37,824 bases of DNA from Oscillospiraceae bacterium (GTDB taxonomy: Bacteria > Bacillota > Clostridia > Oscillospirales > Acutalibacteraceae). Each line of letters starts with the position of its first letter. The first letter of the stretch is position 1. The translations under genes and the position numbers were made by a program. Below are positions 8,548 through 16,828 of the stretch, in pieces. The DNA is taken from assembly GCA_031290595.1 (NCBI GenBank), contig JAITNG010000206.1, forward strand, positions 1 through 37,824, written 5' to 3'. The notes below the pieces were generated by a model, which ran no database searches, was not told the origin of the DNA, and saw nothing but the letters and a program-made list of their open reading frames with translations.

Positions 8548-9594
8548 ATGCCGGGGTTGCAAATTGGCATTGATCTGGGGACGACCTCCATCCTCGTTTA
8601 TGTGCGGGGCAAGGGGGTTGTGCTGCACGAAGCATCTGTCGCGGCGCTGGATGCAAAGACCGGCGACGTGCTGGCGCTGGGCAACCGCGTCTATCAGATG
8701 GTGGGGCGCAACCCGGATTCCCTGCGGGTGGTACACCCCATGCGCGATGGCGTGATCTCGGATTTTTCGGTGATCCACGCGATGATCGCCTATTATATCA
8801 AGCGCATCTGCGGCAACCGCATGTTCAAGCCCAGCGTGATGATCTGTATGCCCGCCTCCGTCACCGGGCTGGAACGCAGCGCCATTTTGGAGCTGGCCAT
8901 CGCCGCCGGCGCTGGCCGCGCTTGCCTGGTGGAAGAACCCCTCGCCGCCGCCCTGGGCGCGGGGATGAACATCGCCTACCGGGGCGGGCAAATGATTGTT
9001 GACATCGGCGGCGGCACAACCGACGTCGCCGTGCTGACCATGGGAACCATGGCGCTTTCGCGCAGCGCGAAGGTGGCGGGCAACGCCCTGAGCGCCGCCA
9101 TCCAGCGCTATTTGCGCCGCGAGCGCAACGTGATGGTGGGCGACCTCACGGCGGAAGAGATCAAGCGCAAGGTGGGCTGCGCCCGCCTGCGCAGCACGGA
9201 GCTTGCGATTTACACCCGCGGGCAGAGCTACATTACGCGTCTGCCCACGCGGTTGGAGGTGAGTTCCACCGAAAGTTTTTTGGCCATGCGCGAGCGCCTG
9301 GATGACATTATAGACGTGATCCACCGCGTGCTGGAAGAAACGCCGCCGGAAATGGCGGGCGACATCGCCGACCAGGGCGTGGTGCTGACCGGCGGCGGCG
9401 CACTGCTGCGGGATCTGGACGCCCTGCTCCAGGAACGTACGCAGCTCAGGGTGCGCGTAGCCAAAGACCCCGTCAACTGCGTAGCCCTGGGCTTGGGCGT
9501 GATGATGGAAAGCCAGAACATCCTGGAAGAAAACAGCTACTTTTACCGCACGGACGACGACATTGGCGAATACGCACGCAATCGGAACCTGTAG
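8548..9594 (+). CDS. mreB: Rod-shape-determining protein MreB/Mbl family
   Basis: IGIDLGTTSILVYVRGKGVVLHEASVAALD...VVHPMRDGVISDFSV...VDIGGGTTDVAVLTMG...VVLTGGGALLRDLD. Confidence 0.93.
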   Translation: MPGLQIGIDLGTTSILVYVRGKGVVLHEASVAALDAKTGDVLALGNRVYQMVGRNPDSLRVVHPMRDGVISDFSVIHAMIAYYIKRICGNRMFKPSVMICMPASVTGLERSAILELAIAAGAGRACLVEEPLAAALGAGMNIAYRGGQMIVDIGGGTTDVAVLTMGTMALSRSAKVAGNALSAAIQRYLRRERNVMVGDLTAEEIKRKVGCARLRSTELAIYTRGQSYITRLPTRLEVSSTESFLAMRERLDDIIDVIHRVLEETPPEMAGDIADQGVVLTGGGALLRDLDALLQERTQLRVRVAKDPVNCVALGLGVMMESQNILEENSYFYRTDDDIGEYARNRNL

Positions 9595-9623
9595 AAACTG
9601 TTCCACATCTTAAAGCGGACCTC

Positions 9624-9764
9624 GCTGCGCTCCGCGCCACCACCCCGCCGCTGCGCGGCACCCCTCCCACGGAGGGGAATTTCCGTAGCCGTTGGGTTCG
9701 TGTGACAATTCCCCTCCGTGGGAGGGGTGGCGCGAAGCGCCGGGGTGGTGGCGCGGAGCGCAGC
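9624..9764. repeat. Large intergenic inverted repeat (two 58-bp arms, 25-nt centre), REP/MITE-like
   Basis: Left arm 9624-9681 and right arm 9707-9764 are reverse complements apart from a short internal mismatch block; each arm contains smaller palindromes (CCCCTCC-GTG-GGAGGGG, GGCGC-GAA-GCGCC). Confidence 0.85.
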
Positions 9765-9829
9765 ACGGTTGGCTTTTAGATAAGGAACAGCATAAGAGGG
9801 AATACTACAAACGGCCTATGGCTAGGGCT

Positions 9830-10576
9830 TTAAAACATACCCCCCGCCGCCTGCACCCCCTTCAGCCCTGCAACCTCCGCCGCCGTCAGTGGTCTGCACT
9901 GCCCTGGCTGCAGCTCGTCTTCCAGGCGCAGGCTGCCCATCGCTGTGCGGTGGAGCGCCAGCACTTCGTTGCCCCGCTGGGCAAACATCCGGCGGATTTG
10001 GTGGTATTTTCCTTCCCGCAGCGTCACTTCTGCCCGGTTGCCCGGCAGCGGAATCAGTTTGGCGGGTTGGCAGTCCTCCGGCGGATGGCCGTCCGCCGGG
10101 GGCAGGTGCATCCCGGCGGCAAAGGCGGCGGCGTCGGCGGGCGTTGCGGCGGCGGCCAGGGTGGCGACGTATGTTTTTGCCACATGCCGCCGGGGGCTGA
10201 GCAGCGCGTGCGCCAGTGCGCCGTCGTTGGTGAGCAGCAGCAGCCCCGTGCTTTCCTTATCCAGCCGCCCGGCGGGGAACAGCCCCCGTCTGCGCCACGG
10301 TTCCGGCAGCAGATCCAGCACCGTTGCGGCCTTGGGGTCGCGGCTGGCGCTGATCACCCCCAGGGGCTTGTGCAGCAAATAATAGACGTAATCTTCCAGC
10401 GCCACCGGCTCCCCGCGGAGGGTGACGCTGTCTTTTTCTGTGTCGATTTTCTGATCCCCGCCATGGGCGGCGTTGCCGTTGACCCGCACCGCCCCCGCTT
10501 TGATCAGTGCGGCGGCGTCCTTGCGGGAACCGCAGCCACGGGCGGCCAGCAGCTGATCCAACCTGCGCACCGGCAT
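9830..10576 (-). CDS. rsuA: RsuA/RluB-family pseudouridine synthase
   Basis: MPVRRLDQLLAARGCGSRKDAAALIKAGAVRVNG (S4 domain), LHKPLGVISA, LFPAGRLDKESTGLLLLTNDG, VTLREGKYHQIRRMFAQRGNEV. Confidence 0.93.
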   Translation of the reverse strand: MPVRRLDQLLAARGCGSRKDAAALIKAGAVRVNGNAAHGGDQKIDTEKDSVTLRGEPVALEDYVYYLLHKPLGVISASRDPKAATVLDLLPEPWRRRGLFPAGRLDKESTGLLLLTNDGALAHALLSPRRHVAKTYVATLAAAATPADAAAFAAGMHLPPADGHPPEDCQPAKLIPLPGNRAEVTLREGKYHQIRRMFAQRGNEVLALHRTAMGSLRLEDELQPGQCRPLTAAEVAGLKGVQAAGGMF

Positions 10577-10589
10577 GGGCGGCACCTCC

Positions 10590-11207
10590 TCAAGTGTTTT
10601 CAGGCAAGCCTAGGGCTTGCCGCAGCCTTGCAATATCCCGGTCGGCGAAGCAGTGGCCTGTGATGCCCACCGCCGCCGCGCCGTCGATGTTCGCCTGCAC
10701 ATCGTCAACGAAGAAGCAATCCTGCGCTTGCAGGTGAAAGCGCTCCAAAAAGGCCAGGTATATTGCGCGGTCCGGCTTGAGCATATGCACTTCATACGAT
10801 GCGAAAATGCCGTCAAAGGCATCCAGGGTCGGGATGCGCCATTTTTCCCGCGCAAAGGCGTAGGGCGCGTTGGTCAGCAAAAAGAGCTTTTGCCCCATCC
10901 CTTTGAGTTCGCGCACCAGGGCGTTGGTTGCGGGGAGGGGCGTGAGCGCCTCAAAATAGCGGGGGATCATCGCCCGCACGGGCGCGTGCAGCCGCTCCGG
11001 CAGCAGGGCGCAGATGGCCGCAATCATCCCTTCTTCATCAAAGTCGCCGCGATCCATCCGCGACCACAGCCCGCTGTCATACTGCGCCGCCCGGATGGCC
11101 TCCTGATCCGCCGCCGGGAGGTCGCCGTAAAACCAATCCATCAGCCGCTGCACCGAAAAATCCAGCAGCACGCCGCCCATATCAAAAATGATGTTCTGGT
11201 GCATCAA
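10590..11207 (-). CDS. HAD-superfamily hydrolase (HAD-IA)
   Basis: NIIFDMGGVLLDF, LFLLTNAPYAFA, KPDRAIYLAFLERF, CFFVDDVQANIDGAAAVG motifs. Confidence 0.9.
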   Translation of the reverse strand: MMHQNIIFDMGGVLLDFSVQRLMDWFYGDLPAADQEAIRAAQYDSGLWSRMDRGDFDEEGMIAAICALLPERLHAPVRAMIPRYFEALTPLPATNALVRELKGMGQKLFLLTNAPYAFAREKWRIPTLDAFDGIFASYEVHMLKPDRAIYLAFLERFHLQAQDCFFVDDVQANIDGAAAVGITGHCFADRDIARLRQALGLPENT

Positions 11208-11267
11208 GTTCTCCTTGCCTGTTTTTCTTTATAGTATAACACATTGCCGTGGAAAATGCAATCGGCC

Positions 11268-11296
11268 TTGACAAATCCAGCGGACGGTGTTAAAAT
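11268..11296 (+). promoter_or_regulatory. Sigma-A-type promoter upstream of the eutB-eutC fusion gene
   Basis: TTGACA, 17-nt spacer, TAAAAT. Confidence 0.7.
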
Positions 11297-11305
11297 GAAT
11301 ATAGC

Positions 11306-11351
11306 GTAAACAACGAGGTTTGCTGCGGGTTTTGCCGCAGCAATTTTTATT
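11306..11351 (+). promoter_or_regulatory. Attenuator-like leader: small hairpin overlapping a terminator-like hairpin plus U-tract
   Basis: GTAAAC-AACGAG-GTTTGC (11306-11323) shares 11320-11323 with TTGCTGCGG-GTTTTG-CCGCAGCAA (11320-11343), followed by TTTTTATT; lies between promoter and start codon. Confidence 0.5.
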
Positions 11352-11375
11352 GATCCAGAAGCGGAGGGATGGCGC

Positions 11376-13454
11376 ATGGCATTCAAAGGGGCGCTTTTTG
11401 GCGAAACATTTGTGTTTGATGACGTGAAAACGGTGCTTGCCCGTGCGGGCGAAGAAAAAACCGGCGACCAGATGGCCGGCATCGCCGCCGGGAGCGTCAC
11501 CGAGCGCGTCGCGGCCAAAATGGTGCTGGCCGATTTGCCGCTCAGTGTGCTCTATGAAAACCCGGTCGTCCCTTATGAAGAGGACGAAGTCACCCGCGTG
11601 ATGGTGGATGGCCTTGACCCCTTGGCCTACAACGCAATCAAGGGGTGGACGGTGGGGGAACTGCGCGAATTTTTGCTTGCCGCGCAGCCGCAGCGCCTGC
11701 GGGCGGTCACGCCCGGGCTGACGGGGGAAATGGCGGCGGCGGTGGCGAAGCTGATGAGCAACATGGATTTGGTGTATGCGGCCAAAAAGCTGCCGGTTGT
11801 TGCCGAATGCAACACCGCCATCGGGTTGCCCGGCACGTTTTCGGTGCGGCTCCAGCCCAACCACCCGACGGATTCCGTTGCGGGCATCCTGGCTTCCACC
11901 TGCGAGGGCTTGAGCTATGCTTGTGGCGACGCGGTGCTGGGCGTGAACCCCAGCACGGATGACCCGCAGCGCGTGCGCGAGATCCTCACTGCGCTGACGG
12001 ATTTCCGCACGCAGTGGGCGATCCCCACCCAGAGCTGCGTGCTGGCGCACATCACGACCCAAATGGCCGCCCTGGCGCAGGGTGCGCCGATGGATCTGAT
12101 GTTCCAAAGCATCGGCGGTTCCGAAATCACCAACAGCAATTTCGGCCTCAGCATGGAGCTGTTGGACGAAGGCTATGCCATGATGGAGGAGCAGCGGTCT
12201 TCCGTTGGCGCCAATTTTATGTATTTTGAAACCGGGCAGGGTTCTGCGCTTTCTTCCGACGGGCATCACGGGGCGGATCAGTTGACCATGGAAGCGCGGG
12301 CATACGGTCTGGCGCGGCATTACGATCCTTTTTTGGTCAACACCGTGGTGGGCTTCATCGGGCCGGAATACCTCTATGACGGGCGGCAGATCACCCGCGC
12401 CGCGCTGGAAGATCATTTTATGGGGAAGCTGCTGGGCTTGCCCATGGGTGTTGATGTGTGCTACACCAACCATGCCCGCGCCGATTTGAACGACATGGAT
12501 AACATCACCCTGCTGCTGGCGGCGGCGGGCTGCAATTTCATCATGGGCGTACCCGCAAGCGATGATATTATGCTGATGTATCAATCCACCGCGTTCCACG
12601 ATAGCGCCGCCGCGCGTGAACTTTTGCAATTGCGCCCCACTGCGCCGTTTGAAGCGCGTATGGAGGAACTGGGTATCCTGCAAAACGGGCGGTTGACCGG
12701 CCGGGCGGGCGACCCCGGCATTTTTGGGCGCAGCGCCGCACAGGCCAAAAAGGTCACTTCCGCCAGGGTTGGCGTGGGGCGTGCGGGCGCACGGATGCGC
12801 ACCGCCACCAACCTGCAACTGCGGGCGGATCATTCGGTGGCGATGGACGCGGTCTGGAACGACAGCGACTGCCCCTGTGTGGATCCCCTCGGCTTTTACC
12901 GCATCCGGAGCCTTGTGGCGAGCAAGGAAGAATACATCCGCCGCCCGGACCGCGCACGCTGCTTCACGCCGGAAGCCCTGGAAGCGTTGTACGCACACGC
13001 TGCGTTTGCCCCCGATGTGCAGGTGATTGCCGCCGACGGCTTGAGTCCCCGCGCCATCGAAGCCAATATAGAGGAGATGTTCGCCCTGGTGCGCACCGCC
13101 TGTGCGGAGCGCGGGTATACCTTTGGTACGCCCGTTTTTGTGAAGTATGGCCGCGTGGCCACGATGGATAAAATTGCCGATGCGCTGCAAGCGAAGGTGA
13201 CGCTGCTCTTCGTTGGCGAGCGCCCCGGCCTTGCCACCAATGAGAGCATGAGTTGCTACATGGCCTACGAATCCAGCGCCGCAAAGCCGGAATCCCAACG
13301 CAACGTGGTGTCGAACATCCACCGTGCGGGGCTGCCGGTTGCGGCGGCGGCGGCGCAGATCATGGCGCTGGTGGAGCAGATGTTTGCCTATGAAACCAGC
13401 GGCGTTGCGCTCAACCATATTTTGCGCGGCAGCGGGGTGCTGGCTGCCGATTGA
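11376..13454 (+). CDS. eutBC: Ethanolamine ammonia-lyase, large (EutB) and small (EutC) subunits fused in one ORF
   Basis: EutB-like: LPVVAECNTAIGLPGTFSVRLQPNHPTDSV...LLGLPMGVDVCYTNHARADLNDMDNITLLLAAAGCNFIMGVPASDDIMLMYQSTAFHD; EutC-like: ARVGVGRAGARMRTATNLQLRADHSVAMDAVW...VQVIAADGLSPRAIE...FVKYGRVATMDKIADALQAKVTLLFVGERPGLATNESMSCYMAYE...RNVVSNIHRAGLPVAAAA. Confidence 0.93.
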   Translation: MAFKGALFGETFVFDDVKTVLARAGEEKTGDQMAGIAAGSVTERVAAKMVLADLPLSVLYENPVVPYEEDEVTRVMVDGLDPLAYNAIKGWTVGELREFLLAAQPQRLRAVTPGLTGEMAAAVAKLMSNMDLVYAAKKLPVVAECNTAIGLPGTFSVRLQPNHPTDSVAGILASTCEGLSYACGDAVLGVNPSTDDPQRVREILTALTDFRTQWAIPTQSCVLAHITTQMAALAQGAPMDLMFQSIGGSEITNSNFGLSMELLDEGYAMMEEQRSSVGANFMYFETGQGSALSSDGHHGADQLTMEARAYGLARHYDPFLVNTVVGFIGPEYLYDGRQITRAALEDHFMGKLLGLPMGVDVCYTNHARADLNDMDNITLLLAAAGCNFIMGVPASDDIMLMYQSTAFHDSAAARELLQLRPTAPFEARMEELGILQNGRLTGRAGDPGIFGRSAAQAKKVTSARVGVGRAGARMRTATNLQLRADHSVAMDAVWNDSDCPCVDPLGFYRIRSLVASKEEYIRRPDRARCFTPEALEALYAHAAFAPDVQVIAADGLSPRAIEANIEEMFALVRTACAERGYTFGTPVFVKYGRVATMDKIADALQAKVTLLFVGERPGLATNESMSCYMAYESSAAKPESQRNVVSNIHRAGLPVAAAAAQIMALVEQMFAYETSGVALNHILRGSGVLAAD

Positions 13455-13484
13455 AGAAATCCGGCAATTATTTGCAAAAAGCCC

Positions 13485-13513
13485 TTGCGTTTCCCGCAGG
13501 GCTGTGTTATAAT
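13485..13513 (+). promoter_or_regulatory. Sigma-A-type promoter for the rimP-nusA-infB operon
   Basis: TTGCGT, 17-nt spacer, TATAAT; leader then contains AGAGTGGGC-ATAG-CCCGCTCT hairpin upstream of rimP. Confidence 0.65.
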
Positions 13514-13620
13514 GGTATTAATGATGATTTGCTGGAACATGAACTAAGATGAAGCTAGAGAGTGGGCATAGCCCGCTCTTTGTTTTGTGCCAGCGCAAGA
13601 GCGGAAGGGTATGGTGGAAA

Positions 13621-14139
13621 ATGCCGGAAATCACGCCGAACAGCGGCAACATTGCACTGCGTGTGCGCACCCTGGCGCAGCCGTTTGCTGCGGAACTGGG
13701 GCTTGACCTTTGGGACGTCCGCTTCCTCAAGGAAGGCGTCAACTGGTACCTGCGCCTGTGGATCGATAAACCCGGCGGCGTAGGGCTGGAAGACTGCGAG
13801 GCCATGAGCCGCGCCATCGATGCGCCGCTGGATGAAGCGGATTTCATCCCGCAGTTTTACTTTTTGGAGGTCTGCTCGCCCGGCATTGAGCGGGAACTGA
13901 CGCGGGAGGAACACTTTGCGCAGTACACCGGCAGCCAGGTGCGCGTGCGGCTCCAGCGCCCGTTGGAAGGGCAGCGGGAACTGACGGCGGTGCTGCGTGC
14001 CTACGAAAGCGGCAATGTTACGCTGGAACTGGAAGACGCAAGCGAAATCGTACTGCCCAAGAAGGCCTGCACCAGCATCCGGCTGGCGGAGGATGTGGCG
14101 CAGCCGGAAGAAGAACCGGCTGAAGAAGAGAATATTTAA
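13621..14139 (+). CDS. rimP: Ribosome maturation factor RimP
   Basis: ALRVRTLAQPFAAELGLDLWDVRFLKEGVNWYLRLWIDKPGGVGLEDCEAMSRAID...FYFLEVCSPGIERELTREEHF; directly upstream of nusA. Confidence 0.93.
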   Translation: MPEITPNSGNIALRVRTLAQPFAAELGLDLWDVRFLKEGVNWYLRLWIDKPGGVGLEDCEAMSRAIDAPLDEADFIPQFYFLEVCSPGIERELTREEHFAQYTGSQVRVRLQRPLEGQRELTAVLRAYESGNVTLELEDASEIVLPKKACTSIRLAEDVAQPEEEPAEEENI

Positions 14140-14184
14140 AAAATATGCAGAAAATGCATTATTTGAGAAAGGATGATTCACGAC

Positions 14185-15300
14185 ATGGTAAACCCGGAAT
14201 TTTTTGAGGCGCTCCGCCTGTTGGCCAAGGAGAAGGGCATTGCACTCGACGCCCTGTATGATGGCATCCAGCGGGCAATCGTGACTGCGGTGCGGGGGGA
14301 TTACAACAACAAGGATGTGGTTTTTTGCGAGATCCTGCCCGTGACGAAGGAGATGAAGGTTTACGTCCGCAAGACGGTGGTCAGCGAGTTGGCTGACCCG
14401 GATACCGATATGCTGCCCGAAGAAGCGGAGCATCATAAGCCCGGCGCACAGGTGGGCGACATCATTGAGATGGAGCTGGACACCAAGGAAGTGAGCCGCA
14501 TCGCGGCCGAAAAAGGCAAGCACGTCCTGCGCCAGGGTTTGCGCGAAGCCGAACACGGCAAGCTGCGCGAAGAATTCCAGAGCCGCGAGCAGGAAATTGT
14601 GACCGTCAAAGTGCAGCGGGTCGAACCCAACGGCGATGCTGTGGTCGAAATCGGCAAGGTGGAAGAAACGCTGCCCCTGGCCGAGCAGGTGCCGGGTGAA
14701 GTGATCACCGCGGGCGACCTGATCAAGGTGTATGTCGCCGACATCAAAGGCCTTGACCGTAAATACCCCCGTGCGACGATTTCACGCGCACACCCGGGGC
14801 TGGTCAAGCGCCTGTTTGAACTGGAAGTGCCGGAAATCAAGGAAGGCCTGGTGGAAGTCAAGGCCGTGGCGCGGGAAGCGGGTTCGCGCAGCAAGGTGGC
14901 CGTCGCCAGCAGCGAGCCGGATGTTGACCCCGTCGGCGCGTGCATCGGCGCGCGCGGTTCCCGCGTGGAGCGGATTGTGGATATTTTGGGCGGCGAAAAG
15001 ATCGACGTCGTGAAATACAGCGACGACCCGGCGGAGTTTGTGGCGGCAGCCCTCGCCCCGGCGGAGGTCATCAGCGTGACGGTGATCGACGGCGACGAAC
15101 ACACCTGCCGGATCACGGTGCCGGATTCCAAGCTGTCGCTCGCCATCGGCAACAAGGGGCAAAACGCCCGCCTGGCCGCCCGGCTGACCACCTGGAAGAT
15201 CGACATCAAATCGGACCTTGCGCAGCCCGCTGAACCGGCGATTGCGTTGGAAGCGGCATTGCCGGAAGCAGCGCAGCCGGAAGAAGCGGAGGATGAATGA
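14185..15300 (+). CDS. nusA: Transcription termination/antitermination factor NusA
   Basis: MVNPEFFEALRLLAKEKGIALDALYDGIQRAI...S1/KH motifs VDPVGACIGARGSRVERIVDILGGEKIDVVKYSDDP...LSLAIGNKGQNARLAARLTTWKIDIKS. Confidence 0.96.
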   Translation: MVNPEFFEALRLLAKEKGIALDALYDGIQRAIVTAVRGDYNNKDVVFCEILPVTKEMKVYVRKTVVSELADPDTDMLPEEAEHHKPGAQVGDIIEMELDTKEVSRIAAEKGKHVLRQGLREAEHGKLREEFQSREQEIVTVKVQRVEPNGDAVVEIGKVEETLPLAEQVPGEVITAGDLIKVYVADIKGLDRKYPRATISRAHPGLVKRLFELEVPEIKEGLVEVKAVAREAGSRSKVAVASSEPDVDPVGACIGARGSRVERIVDILGGEKIDVVKYSDDPAEFVAAALAPAEVISVTVIDGDEHTCRITVPDSKLSLAIGNKGQNARLAARLTTWKIDIKSDLAQPAEPAIALEAALPEAAQPEEAEDE

Positions 15301-16097
15301 GGAAAAACCCGGTTTCTACACGCGCTTTTGGCGTGTTGCTGGCAGTGTTGATGCTGCTTTCGGCAGCGTTCGTTGCCCCGCGTGCGCAAACGGCGAAACC
15401 GCTGACGAAAACAGAGCTTTACGCGGCATTCCTGCAATACGAGGGGCTGTTCATCTATGACGCGGCGCCGCTTTACACCGTGCGGCATTCGCTCGACCTC
15501 CTGCTGGCGTATGAGGAGAGCTTTGACCGCTACGCGCAGCTGTATCAGGTGCCGAAATCCCTGGTGGAAGTTTCCGTGCTGCGGGAACTGTTCTATTACA
15601 ATTTGTTGGATTGGGGCGCGGATATTTTTGTGAGCGCCTATTACGAAACGGCCTTGTTATCCGAAAAACGCGGGACGCAGGAAGCGTTTGCGCAGATCGA
15701 GCCGCTGTTCTTCAAGCAGGATGCAAGCACGGGGGTTGCGCAAATCTTTGTCACCACGGCCTACAACAACGCGATTGACGTGCTGAACTGGGCAGCGGAA
15801 ACCGGGGTGCGCCCCGGCGGGCGGGTCTATGACGCGGCCAATGTGCAGGATCGTTACGACCTCTGGTTTGCGCTGAAGGACGACCCGGATTTCAGCATTG
15901 AGGTGATGACGCTGATCCACCTGCGCAACGCCTTGCTGGCGGACCCCACGCAGGGCTTCCGGGCGGAGGACTTGAGCGAAGACGAGATCAAATGGATTTT
16001 CGCCCGCTTCAACACCGGCACGCTGGATTCAGACCACACGGTGGATTGTTACGCGTATTTCCTGCTCTTTGAGCAGTATAATGCAAGCGAAATTTAG
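15297..16097 (+). CDS. Exported protein, possible lysozyme/transglycosylase-like fold, inserted in the nusA operon
   Basis: Signal-peptide-like MRKNPVSTRAFGVLLAVLMLLSAAFVAPRAQTA; YQVPKSLVEVSVLRELFYYNLLDWG and QDASTGVAQIFVTTAYNNAID resemble the catalytic Glu and GxxQI-type motifs of lysozyme-superfamily proteins; ATGA overlap with nusA. Confidence 0.6.
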   Translation: MRKNPVSTRAFGVLLAVLMLLSAAFVAPRAQTAKPLTKTELYAAFLQYEGLFIYDAAPLYTVRHSLDLLLAYEESFDRYAQLYQVPKSLVEVSVLRELFYYNLLDWGADIFVSAYYETALLSEKRGTQEAFAQIEPLFFKQDASTGVAQIFVTTAYNNAIDVLNWAAETGVRPGGRVYDAANVQDRYDLWFALKDDPDFSIEVMTLIHLRNALLADPTQGFRAEDLSEDEIKWIFARFNTGTLDSDHTVDCYAYFLLFEQYNASEI

Positions 16098-16107
16098 GAG
16101 TATGCTT

Positions 16108-16392
16108 ATGCCAAACCCGCTGGTACCCAAGAAGATCCCCCTGCGCAAATGCGTGGGCTGCAACGAAATGAAGCCCAAGCGCGAACTGATCCGCGCGGTG
16201 AAATCCCCGGCGGGGGAAATCGCGCTGGATTTGACGGGCAAAGCGCCGGGCAGGGGCGCCTACCTTTGCCACGACCCGGAATGCCTGCGCAAGGCACGCA
16301 AGCGCAAGAGCCTGGAGCGGGCATACAAATGCGCGGTGCCGCAGGAAGTATATGAACGGATGGAAGCGGAGATGACGGATGATGCGGGATGA
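16108..16392 (+). CDS. ylxR: YlxR-family RNA-binding protein (RnpM)
   Basis: PLRKCVGCNEMKPKRELIRAVKSPAGEIALDLTGKAPGRGAYLCHDPECLRKARKRKSLERAYK; AGGAG RBS. Confidence 0.93.
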   Translation: MPNPLVPKKIPLRKCVGCNEMKPKRELIRAVKSPAGEIALDLTGKAPGRGAYLCHDPECLRKARKRKSLERAYKCAVPQEVYERMEAEMTDDAG

Positions 16393-16702
16393 AGCCAAGC
16401 TGCTCTCCCTGCTGGGGCTTTGCCGCAAGGCGAACCTGGCCGGGTTTGGGCATGACGCAGCCAAAAAAGCGCTGCGCGACAAGCGGGCAAGGCTGTGCCT
16501 GCTGGGGAGCGAGGCTTCCCCCAGGCTGCGCGAAGAGTTCCGCGCACTGACGGCCGAAGCAAACGTGCCGCTGCTGGAACTTGCGCTCACGGCGGCGCAG
16601 ATCAAACAGGCGGCGCAGGTCCCCGCCGGGGTGATCACCATCAACGAAAAAGGGCTTGCGCGCAAGATTTTCGATTGCGCACAGGAACCCGGCGAAGCAT
16701 AA
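16379..16702 (+). CDS. ylxQ: YlxQ/L7Ae-family ribosomal-protein-like
   Basis: MMRDEAKLLSLLGLCRKANLAGFGHDAAKKALRDKRARLCLLGSEASPRLREEF...; position between ylxR and infB. Confidence 0.85.
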   Translation: MMRDEAKLLSLLGLCRKANLAGFGHDAAKKALRDKRARLCLLGSEASPRLREEFRALTAEANVPLLELALTAAQIKQAAQVPAGVITINEKGLARKIFDCAQEPGEA

Positions 16703-16828
16703 ATTGTAACACAAATCATAGCAAAGCCCAATCACAAAGCAAAAAAGTTCACGTCAACACATCAAAAAGCCAAATGCAGCGCGGCAAAGGCCGCCATGGC
16801 GGCGGCAGGCACCAGAAAGGATGATTGT

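Noticed and set aside
11229-13418. 729-aa minus-strand ORF opposite the eutB-eutC fusion gene
   Set aside because: Antisense shadow ORF; no recognisable motifs and complete overlap with a clear enzyme gene.
16790-16803. Palindrome GCCGCCATGGCGGC upstream of infB
   Set aside because: Short GC palindrome in a GC-rich region just before the infB start; no further support for a function.
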